From: Anaerotignum sp.
Lineage (GTDB): Bacteria; Bacillota; Clostridia; Lachnospirales; Anaerotignaceae
DNA: 6,722 bases
Direction of reading: 5' to 3'
Assembly: GCA_017442465.1 (NCBI GenBank)
Contig: JAFRZQ010000261.1
Span: forward strand, 1 to 6,722
The notes under the pieces were generated by a model. It did no database searches and was not told where the DNA came from. It was given only the letters and a program-made list of their open reading frames with translations. The position numbers and the translations under genes were made by a program. Shown here in pieces: positions 1-4,856 of the stretch. Each line of letters starts with the position of its first letter. Within the stretch, counting starts at the first letter, position 1.

Positions 1-1
1 A

Positions 2-256
2 GATGTGGCAAAAGGCAATATCTTCAGTACGATCGGCCATCTGCTGAGTAATATTTTTACAGTGAAAGGTATCCTGACAGTGATTGGTATTATTGCAGCG
101 ATCGTTGTGATCCTGCTGATCGTCAGAATGATTTTGAATCGCAGACGCAGATACAGAGGTGGCTATAGTTTTGGCAGACCATCCAGAAGAAATACAGGTT
201 TGACTATGAACCTAAACGGCAAAAAAAGAAGAACAAAACGCAGAAGAAGATTTTAA
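2..256 (+). CDS. Small basic single-pass membrane protein, possibly 5'-truncated
   Basis: I do not recognise this protein. The frame is open to the left edge. A GTG at 5 would give 83 residues, but too little upstream sequence is present to see a Shine-Dalgarno, so it may be the tail of a longer protein. From the GTG, residues 1-21 are mildly polar and residues 22-44 form one strong hydrophobic helix rich in Ile, Val and Leu. This is followed at once by an Arg cluster (residues 46-49) and a basic C-terminal tail that ends in a run of Lys and Arg (residues 73-82). By the positive-inside rule the tail should be cytoplasmic, where it could touch RNA, DNA or phospholipid; that is inference. The only in-frame ATG (128) lies inside the helix, so it is an unlikely start. 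The gene ends just before a terminator and converges with the methyltransferase gene. Confidence 0.6.
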   Translation, partial: DVAKGNIFSTIGHLLSNIFTVKGILTVIGIIAAIVVILLIVRMILNRRRRYRGGYSFGRPSRRNTGLTMNLNGKKRRTKRRRRF

Positions 257-264
257 GGAAAAGA

Positions 265-296
265 AAGGAGTCTCCATTTGAGACTCCTTATTTTTA
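265..296. terminator. Intrinsic terminator shared by convergent genes
   Basis: A perfect 10-bp stem, AAGGAGTCTC (265-274) with GAGACTCCTT (280-289), encloses a 5-base loop. On the plus strand it is followed by ATTTTTAT; on the minus strand by a U-rich TCTTTTCC run. It starts 8 bases after the stop of the small membrane protein and lies 14 bases beyond the stop of the minus-strand methyltransferase, so it plausibly ends both transcripts. Confidence 0.85.
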
Positions 297-302
297 TGCT
301 TT

Positions 303-1451
303 TCAGTCTTCTTTTTTCTCTTTTCTGGGAGGGCGGGGACCTTCATACTGATAATAGTCTGTTTTGATACGGCCGTTGAACAGTTTTCTCTTTCTGTCTG
401 CCTTTCTGCCATAGAGAGATTCAAAATATTCCATGGAAGTGATGACATAAGCGGACCAGGTGGTATCTGTTTTCATGGTCGCGCCCAATGCACGATACAT
501 ATTTTCTACTTCCTTCAGTTCCCCAATACGTTCACCATAGGGAGGGTTGGAGATCAATACACCATATTTCCCGGGCAATGTGACTTCCTGAGAAGGTTTT
601 ATCTCGAATGTGATGCAGTCATCCACACCTGCCAGCTCTGCATTGGCTTTTGCCAGTTCAATGGCATCAGGGTCGATGTCGCTGCCATAGATTTCAGGCA
701 TTACATCGTAATCGATGGCCTGATATGCTTCTTTTCTTGCCTGTTTCCAGAGATCTTTGCCGATTCTTTCCCATTCTTCAGAAGCGAATTTACGGTTCAG
801 ACCGGGGGCAATATTTCTTGCCAGCATAGCCGCTTCAATGGGAATTGTGCCGGAGCCGCAGAAGGGATCCAGAAGGATACGGTCTTTTCTCCAGTAGCTC
901 AGCTGGATCATGGCGGATGCCAGAGATTCCTTCAGAGGGGCATCCATAGCAGAAGCGCGGTAGCCTCTCATATGCAGACCGGAGCCGCTGGTATCGATGG
1001 CCAGAGTCACAACATCTTTCAGGATGCTTACCTGAATGGTGTAGGATGCACCTGTTTCATCAAACCAGTCTGTTTTATATTTTTCTTTCAGTTTTTCAAC
1101 TACGGCTTTTTTTACGATCGCCTGACAGTCGGGAACGCTGAACAGGGTAGATTTTACAGACTTGCCTACGACAGTGAATTTACCGTCTTCGGGGATCCAG
1201 TCGCCCCAGGGCAGTTCTTTTGTCTGGTCAAACAGTTCAGTAAAAGTAACCGCCTTAAATGTGCCCATTTTAACCCAGACACGGCCGGCACAGCGCAGCC
1301 ACAGGTTTGCTTTTACGATATCAGCTTCATCACCTGTAAATTCTACTTTGCCGTCACTTGTTCTGATATTCTGAAAACCAAGGGCCTGACATTCTCTTTT
1401 TACGACTGCTTCCAGGCCGAATGTAGTCGTTGCGATCAAATCAATGCTCAT
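303..1451 (-). CDS. rlmL: THUMP-domain class I SAM-dependent RNA methyltransferase (RlmL/YpsC family)
   Basis: Predicted to methylate a guanine N2 in structured RNA, probably 23S rRNA, using S-adenosylmethionine in the cytoplasm. The 382 residues match the single-domain RlmL-like proteins of Bacillota (B. subtilis YpsC type), not the longer E. coli RlmKL fusion. The N-terminal half (about 1-165) is the ferredoxin-like plus THUMP RNA-binding part, ending in the family motif GLHMRGYR (158-165). The methyltransferase half has motif I DPFCGSGT (195-202), an acidic motif GSDIDPDAI (256-264) that should hold the SAM ribose, and the catalytic motif NPPYGERIG (302-310). A conserved KLFNGRI segment (356-362) precedes a basic tail. 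The ATG has a GGAGA Shine-Dalgarno at 1462-1458. It is divergent from tgt and convergent with the small membrane gene. The rlmL symbol is by family; the exact rRNA target in this organism is not shown. Confidence 0.93.
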   Translation of the reverse strand: MSIDLIATTTFGLEAVVKRECQALGFQNIRTSDGKVEFTGDEADIVKANLWLRCAGRVWVKMGTFKAVTFTELFDQTKELPWGDWIPEDGKFTVVGKSVKSTLFSVPDCQAIVKKAVVEKLKEKYKTDWFDETGASYTIQVSILKDVVTLAIDTSGSGLHMRGYRASAMDAPLKESLASAMIQLSYWRKDRILLDPFCGSGTIPIEAAMLARNIAPGLNRKFASEEWERIGKDLWKQARKEAYQAIDYDVMPEIYGSDIDPDAIELAKANAELAGVDDCITFEIKPSQEVTLPGKYGVLISNPPYGERIGELKEVENMYRALGATMKTDTTWSAYVITSMEYFESLYGRKADRKRKLFNGRIKTDYYQYEGPRPPRKEKKED

Positions 1452-1495
1452 GTTTTATCTCCAATCTTATTGTCCATACGATAGATAACTTACTA

Positions 1496-1524
1496 ATTAA
1501 ATAGTTTACCATTTTTTCAGTAAA
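1496..1524 (-). promoter_or_regulatory. Candidate promoter of the methyltransferase gene
   Basis: On the minus strand, TTTACT (1524-1519) and TTTAAT (1501-1496) are separated by exactly 17 bases. They match the sigma-A -35 and -10 consensus at 4/6 and 5/6 positions. Transcription would begin about 40 bases before the ATG, leaving room for the GGAGA ribosome site. The -35 box lies only 14 bases from the -35 of the divergent tgt promoter. Confidence 0.5.
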
Positions 1525-1538
1525 AAAGGAAGAACCCC

Positions 1539-1567
1539 TTGAAGAAAAGCCGAAAAAAAGGTATCAT
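1539..1567 (+). promoter_or_regulatory. Candidate promoter of tgt
   Basis: TTGAAG (1539-1544), 17 bases, then TATCAT (1562-1567): 4/6 and 5/6 matches to the sigma-A consensus with ideal spacing. The predicted transcript start is near 1574, which gives a short leader containing the Shine-Dalgarno at 1595. The TTG that would open a longer tgt reading frame is the first three bases of this -35 box, which argues that it is not a start codon. Confidence 0.6.
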
Positions 1568-1594
1568 AGAACAGATTAAAAATAATGATAAAGT

Positions 1595-1599
1595 GAGGA
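1595..1599 (+). promoter_or_regulatory. Ribosome binding site that sets the tgt start
   Basis: GAGGA lies 5 bases before the ATG at 1605 and supports this start over the TTG at 1539. The TTG does have a GGAAG sequence upstream, but it would add 22 Lys-rich residues that Tgt proteins do not usually carry. Confidence 0.65.
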
Positions 1600-1604
1600 A
1601 AACT

Positions 1605-2741
1605 ATGTATAAAGTATTAAAAAAATGCGGCAGAGCAAAACGTGCCGAATTTCATACACCCCATGGGGTCATCCAGACACCTGTATTTATGAACGTTGGT
1701 ACGGCCGGAGCCATCAAGGGTGCTGTTTCCACAGAAGATCTGGAACAGCTGAAATGTCAGGTGGAACTGTCCAACACGTACCATCTGCACCTGCGTCCCG
1801 GTGATAAGCTCATCAAGGAAATGGGCGGTCTGCATAAATTCATTGTCTGGGACAAGCCTATCCTGACAGACTCCGGTGGTTTTCAGGTATTCTCTCTGGG
1901 TCTTCTGAGAAAGATCAAGGAAGAGGGCGTATATTTCAGTTCTCATATCGATGGCAGAAAGATTTTTATGGGACCTGAAGAAAGCATGCAGATCCAGTCC
2001 AATCTGGGTTCTACCATTGCCATGGCTTTTGATGAATGTATTGGCCTGCCTGCGGAAAGGCCCTATGTTGAAGCATCTGTAGCAAGAACGACCCGCTGGC
2101 TGGAACGTTGTCAGAAGGAAATGGCTCGTCTGAACTCACTGGAGGATACCATTAATAAACAGCAGATGCTGTTTGGTATCAATCAGGGTGCAACCTATGC
2201 GGATATCCGTATTGAACATGCAAAACGTATTTCTGAAATGAATCTGGATGGTTATGCCATCGGCGGTCTGGCCGTTGGCGAAAGTCATGCGGAAATGTAC
2301 CAGGTGCTGGAGGATGTTGTACCTTATCTGCCCGAAGATAAGCCCACTTACCTGATGGGTGTAGGTACACCCGAAAATATTCTGGAAGCCGTAGAACGTG
2401 GTGTAGACTTTTTTGACTGTGTACTGCCTGCGAGAAACGGCCGTCATGCCCATGTTTATACAAACTTTGGCAAACTGAACCTTCTGAATGCGAAGTTTGA
2501 AAAAGACGAAACACCTATTGATGAAACCTGTGGCTGTCCTGCCTGCAGAAGATATACAAAGGCATATATCCGTCACCTGTTCAAAGCAAAGGAAATGCTG
2601 GCAATGCGTCTTTGTGTTATGCATAATCTGTATTTCTTTAACAGCCTGATGGAAGAGATCAGACAGGCCATCGAAGAAGACCGTTTCCCCGAATATAAAA
2701 AACAGAAACTGGAAGACTTCAAACGTTCCGGAACAAAATAA
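1605..2741 (+). CDS. tgt: tRNA-guanine(34) transglycosylase
   Basis: Exchanges guanine 34 in the anticodon of GUN tRNAs (Asp, Asn, His, Tyr) for the queuosine precursor preQ1. From the ATG at 1605 it has 378 residues, close to E. coli and Bacillus Tgt. By comparison with the Zymomonas enzyme I see the general acid/base Asp89 in TDSGGFQ, substrate-recognition residues Asp143, Gln194 and Gly221 (GGLAVGE), nucleophile Asp271 in FDCVLPARNGR, and a complete zinc site Cys309, Cys311, Cys314 and His340. Cys145 and Val224 correspond to the residues typical of bacterial preQ1-type enzymes rather than eukaryotic queuine-type ones. Ala196 stands in GINQGA, where GG is more common. queA is not adjacent in this window. 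No terminator separates tgt from yajC, so some readthrough is possible; the tgt-yajC order is common in bacteria. Confidence 0.97.
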   Translation: MYKVLKKCGRAKRAEFHTPHGVIQTPVFMNVGTAGAIKGAVSTEDLEQLKCQVELSNTYHLHLRPGDKLIKEMGGLHKFIVWDKPILTDSGGFQVFSLGLLRKIKEEGVYFSSHIDGRKIFMGPEESMQIQSNLGSTIAMAFDECIGLPAERPYVEASVARTTRWLERCQKEMARLNSLEDTINKQQMLFGINQGATYADIRIEHAKRISEMNLDGYAIGGLAVGESHAEMYQVLEDVVPYLPEDKPTYLMGVGTPENILEAVERGVDFFDCVLPARNGRHAHVYTNFGKLNLLNAKFEKDETPIDETCGCPACRRYTKAYIRHLFKAKEMLAMRLCVMHNLYFFNSLMEEIRQAIEEDRFPEYKKQKLEDFKRSGTK

Positions 2742-2753
2742 AATCTGCAATAC

Positions 2754-2782
2754 TTGACGGAATCTTTCAATTTAGATATAAT
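2754..2782 (+). promoter_or_regulatory. Strong sigma-A-type promoter of yajC
   Basis: TTGACG (2754-2759), 17 bases, then a perfect TATAAT (2777-2782). It begins 12 bases after the tgt stop. Transcription would start near 2789, about 46 bases before the yajC ATG, so yajC can be expressed independently of tgt. Confidence 0.85.
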
Positions 2783-2834
2783 AATTTATTAGTTGAAACA
2801 TTATCCATTTGAAATAAGTTAGGAGAGAGAAAAA

Positions 2835-3281
2835 ATGGTACCTTTTTTACTTGACACTGTAATTACACCCGGCGGTGAACCTGCAGCACAGGCTGCTCAG
2901 ACAACACAGAAAACAGGCCTGTTCGGCACATGGATGGCAGATCATCCTGTAATGCTGATCGTTATTTATTGCGTGGTTCTGCTGGTAATCATGTATTTCC
3001 TGTCTATCAGACCTACACAGAAAAAAGAACAGAAACTGGCTGAAATGAGAAATGCTATCGTAGTTGGTGACTCCGTTATCACAAACAGCGGTTTCTATGG
3101 TAAAGTTGTTGATGAAACATATGATGCATGGATCATTGAATTCGGCATGAACAGAGGTGTTCGTGTGCCTGTTGCCAAAACAGAAGTATTTGGTAAAGCT
3201 GAAGTGAACATGTCCATGGAAGCACCCGTTGTGGAAGAAGCACCTAAGAAAAAAGGCCTGTTCTCTAAAAAGGAAGACTGA
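2835..3281 (+). CDS. yajC: Preprotein translocase subunit YajC
   Basis: Accessory membrane protein of the Sec translocon, associated with SecD and SecF in the family. The 148 residues have a longer than usual, Ala/Gln/Thr-rich N-terminal segment (about 1-35), one transmembrane helix (about 39-58), then the diagnostic RPTQKKEQ motif (59-66) and the GDSVITNSGFYGKV core (78-91) that resembles the family's GD-V-T-GG-G-I pattern. The C-terminal tail is acidic, then Lys-rich (KKKGLFSKK, 138-146), and is probably disordered. The ATG has an AGGAG Shine-Dalgarno at 2821-2825. Unlike the common tgt-yajC-secD-secF layout, a strong terminator follows at once and the next gene is a transporter, so secDF must lie elsewhere or be absent. 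Confidence 0.95.
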   Translation: MVPFLLDTVITPGGEPAAQAAQTTQKTGLFGTWMADHPVMLIVIYCVVLLVIMYFLSIRPTQKKEQKLAEMRNAIVVGDSVITNSGFYGKVVDETYDAWIIEFGMNRGVRVPVAKTEVFGKAEVNMSMEAPVVEEAPKKKGLFSKKED

Positions 3282-3283
3282 TC

Positions 3284-3306
3284 CTGAAACAGATTCTGAA
3301 ACAGAT
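3284..3306 (+). repeat. Tandem 12-bp-period duplication in the yajC terminator arm
   Basis: CTGAAACAGAT occurs at 3284-3294 and again at 3296-3306, a 12-base period. The second copy supplies most of the 5' arm of the terminator; the first could form a competing, weaker stem with the same 3' arm. Most likely a replication-slippage duplication. Confidence 0.7.
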
Positions 3307-3333
3307 CCCGAAAGGGGTCTGTTTTTTCTTTTT
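3299..3333 (+). terminator. Intrinsic terminator after yajC
   Basis: An 11-bp stem, AAACAGATCCC (3299-3309) with GGGGTCTGTTT (3314-3324) including one G-U pair, is capped by a GAAA tetraloop and runs into a T-rich tract (3322-3333, interrupted by one C). It separates yajC from the transporter operon. Confidence 0.9.
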
Positions 3334-3400
3334 GATAAAGAATAAAACACATGTTTATAAAAAATCAGTCAGTGTCAACAATTTTTTTCAGATAATTTTG

Positions 3401-3412
3401 AACGAATATTAT
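3401..3412 (+). repeat. Direct repeat AACGAATATTAT, copy 1
   Basis: Identical over 12 bases to 3590-3601. This copy lies about 110 bases upstream of the operon promoter. Function unknown; a regulator site is possible, chance in AT-rich DNA is not excluded. Confidence 0.45.
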
Positions 3413-3515
3413 AAAAAATAGTTTTGCAAGAGGCAGATGGTAAAATAATCCATGGATATAAAATCCATATATTGTACATACTAAACAAAAGGTTTGCATA
3501 ATTGCTTATATATTG

Positions 3516-3544
3516 TTGACAAATTTAGATAGATATTGTAAAAT
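3516..3544 (+). promoter_or_regulatory. Strong sigma-A-type promoter of the transporter operon
   Basis: A perfect TTGACA (3516-3521), 17 bases, then TAAAAT (3539-3544, 5/6). Transcription should start near 3551, giving a leader of about 77 bases before the substrate-binding protein. Confidence 0.85.
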
Positions 3545-3581
3545 ATCCATGAATTTAATGCTCATATTGAATAAGGGCATT

Positions 3582-3597
3582 TGTTCGGCAACGAATA
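3582..3597 (+). other. Leader hairpin with GCAA tetraloop
   Basis: TGTTCG (3582-3587) pairs with CGAATA (3592-3597), one G-U included, closing a GNRA-type GCAA loop. It lies 16 bases before the ribosome site. The same DNA carries, on the minus strand, CCGAAC (3588-3583), the core of the Gram-positive PurBox. Confidence 0.4.
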
Positions 3598-3601
3598 TTA
3601 T
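3590..3601 (+). repeat. Direct repeat AACGAATATTAT, copy 2
   Basis: Second copy of the 12-base repeat at 3401-3412, here inside the transcribed leader and overlapping the 3' arm of the hairpin at 3582-3597. Confidence 0.45.
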
Positions 3602-3627
3602 TTCAAAATGAAAAGGAGAGAGGAACT

Positions 3628-4746
3628 ATGAAAAAATTATTTTCCTTACTGCTTGCTTCCGTAATGACTGTTGGCCTGCTGGCTGGCTGCGGTGGCGGCT
3701 CCGAAGCACCTGCTGATGATGCAGCAACAGGTGATGTTTACAACGTATGTAACCTGGTAAATGGTAACCTGGGTGACAAATCCTTCTTTGACTCTGCAGA
3801 AGCAGGTCTGGCTAAACTGGCTGAAGAAGGTAAAATCACATACAAAACAATCGAAATGGGCGCAACAGATGCTGACCAGCCCAAATGGCTGGAAACTCTG
3901 TACGAAGTTGCTGGTACAGGCGAATATGATCTGATCATCTGCGGTACTTATCAGATGCCCGAATATCTGAAAGAAGTAGCTGACGAATATCCCGATCAGA
4001 AATTCCTGATCTACGATGATACAACACACGTTGGCGAAAACGCAAATGTTGTTAACATGAGCTTCAAACAGAACGACCTGGGCTACATGGTTGGTGTATT
4101 TGCTGGCTCCATGACAACATCCGGTCACCCTAACACAAACGAAGATGCAGTTCTGGGCTTCCTGGGCGGCGTTGATAGCCCCGTTATCAATGACTTCCTG
4201 TATGGCTACCTGGAAGGTGCAAAATCCGTTAACCCTGATGTAAAAGTTGACACACGTTATGTTACAAACTACTACGATACAGCTTATGGTAAAGAACTGG
4301 CTCTGTCCATGATCAATGACAAAAACGCTGATATCGTTTGGGGTGTAGGCGGTGCAGCTGGTAACGGCGGTGCTGAAGCAGCTCAGGAAACAGGCAAAGC
4401 TTGGTTCATCGGCGTTGACTCTGACCAGGAATCCACATTTGGTGCTGAACTGGCAGCTGTAACTCTGACATCCGGTCTGAAAAACGTTGGCGACGGTATC
4501 TGCTGGTTCTTCGATGAATGGGCAGCTGGCAACGAATACTGGGGCACAGAAGTTAACCTGGGTATCGCTGAAGGCGGCGTTGGTGTTGTAACAGACAAGA
4601 ACTTCACAACAGTACCTCAGGAAGTTCAGGATGCAGTTCTGGCAGCTCAGGAAGCTATCGTAGCTGGTGAAATCGTAGTTCCTTCTGCACTGGCAGACGG
4701 CGGCAACGATGCAGCAATCGCTCTGAGAGACTCCATGCAGCCTTAA
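3628..4746 (+). CDS. BMP-family ABC transporter substrate-binding lipoprotein (nucleoside type)
   Basis: Extracellular, membrane-anchored receptor that should bind a nucleoside and hand it to the downstream ABC transporter; equivalent to Bacillus NupN and Treponema PnrA/TmpC. The 372 residues begin with a lipoprotein signal (Lys2-Lys3, hydrophobic core 4-19, lipobox LAGC with Cys21 as lipidation site) and a short Gly/Ala/Asp linker. The mature part shows the family's NLGDKSFFDSA (47-57), a VWGVGGAAGNGG segment (237-248), and IGVDSDQ (261-267); in PnrA the corresponding region holds a ribose-binding Asp and aromatic residues that stack on the base. Trp238 may fill one stacking position (inference). 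Codon use is strongly biased, with nearly all Leu as CTG outside the signal peptide, suggesting high expression. The ATG has AGGAG at 3614-3618. The exact ligand (guanosine, inosine, adenosine or other) cannot be read from the sequence. Confidence 0.93.
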   Translation: MKKLFSLLLASVMTVGLLAGCGGGSEAPADDAATGDVYNVCNLVNGNLGDKSFFDSAEAGLAKLAEEGKITYKTIEMGATDADQPKWLETLYEVAGTGEYDLIICGTYQMPEYLKEVADEYPDQKFLIYDDTTHVGENANVVNMSFKQNDLGYMVGVFAGSMTTSGHPNTNEDAVLGFLGGVDSPVINDFLYGYLEGAKSVNPDVKVDTRYVTNYYDTAYGKELALSMINDKNADIVWGVGGAAGNGGAEAAQETGKAWFIGVDSDQESTFGAELAAVTLTSGLKNVGDGICWFFDEWAAGNEYWGTEVNLGIAEGGVGVVTDKNFTTVPQEVQDAVLAAQEAIVAGEIVVPSALADGGNDAAIALRDSMQP

Positions 4747-4801
4747 TCAGATCCGAATAATAATAAGTGAAAATGTAGCTTATTCTTAACAAAGCAAATA
4801 G

Positions 4802-4827
4802 GGGGAGCTGAACAGCTCCCCTTTTTT
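4802..4827 (+). terminator. Intercistronic terminator between binding protein and ATPase
   Basis: GGGGAGCTG (4802-4810) pairs perfectly with CAGCTCCCC (4813-4821); steric limits would open the top pair to a GAAC loop. Six T residues follow (4822-4827). Sitting inside the operon, it should stop most transcripts after the binding-protein gene and let a minority read into the ATPase and permease, the usual way such operons make excess binding protein. A weak AT hairpin (4762-4767 with 4779-4784) lies just before it. Confidence 0.9.
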
Positions 4828-4842
4828 GAATATAAAAACATT

Positions 4843-4849
4843 AAGGGGG
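4843..4849 (+). promoter_or_regulatory. G-rich ribosome binding site of the ATPase gene
   Basis: AAGGGGG lies 7 bases before the ATG at 4857. It departs from AGGAGG, and AAGGGG (4843-4848) is exactly complementary to CCCCTT (4818-4823), the 3' arm and first T residues of the upstream terminator, so it might be masked when that hairpin is not formed. Confidence 0.6.
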
Positions 4850-4856
4850 CCCAATT

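Larger units (their letters stand above)
3334..3627 (+). promoter_or_regulatory. AT-rich regulatory region and leader of the nucleoside transporter operon
   Basis: This long gap holds no convincing protein gene. It contains the operon promoter (3516-3544), a 12-base direct repeat (3401 and 3590), a perfect palindrome ATCCATGGAT (3448-3457) with further ATCCAT copies at 3463 and 3545, a short hairpin with a GCAA loop (3582-3597), and an AGGAG ribosome site at 3614-3618. I looked for the conserved segments of a purine riboswitch and did not see them. Confidence 0.6.

Noticed and set aside
972..1484. 170-codon plus-strand frame opposite the methyltransferase
   Set aside because: Antisense to a gene with intact SAM and catalytic motifs; translation is Phe/Cys-rich without a recognisable domain.
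2136..2750. 204-codon minus-strand frame opposite tgt
   Set aside because: Antisense shadow of a well-supported enzyme gene; low-complexity Phe/Cys-rich translation and no family features.
3354..3378. Minus-strand promoter with TTGACA at 3378-3373, pointing toward yajC
   Set aside because: The nearest -10-like TATAAA is only about 14 bases away, too short, and the transcript would run antisense through the yajC terminator with no gene to express.
3334..3627. Purine riboswitch ahead of the nucleoside transporter
   Set aside because: The position would suit one, but I could not find its conserved loop and junction sequences or a fitting three-way junction, and no terminator lies in the leader.
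4808..4836. Internal promoter for the ATPase gene with TATAAA at 4831-4836
   Set aside because: The -35 at proper spacing (CTGAAC) matches poorly and transcription would start at or inside the ribosome site.
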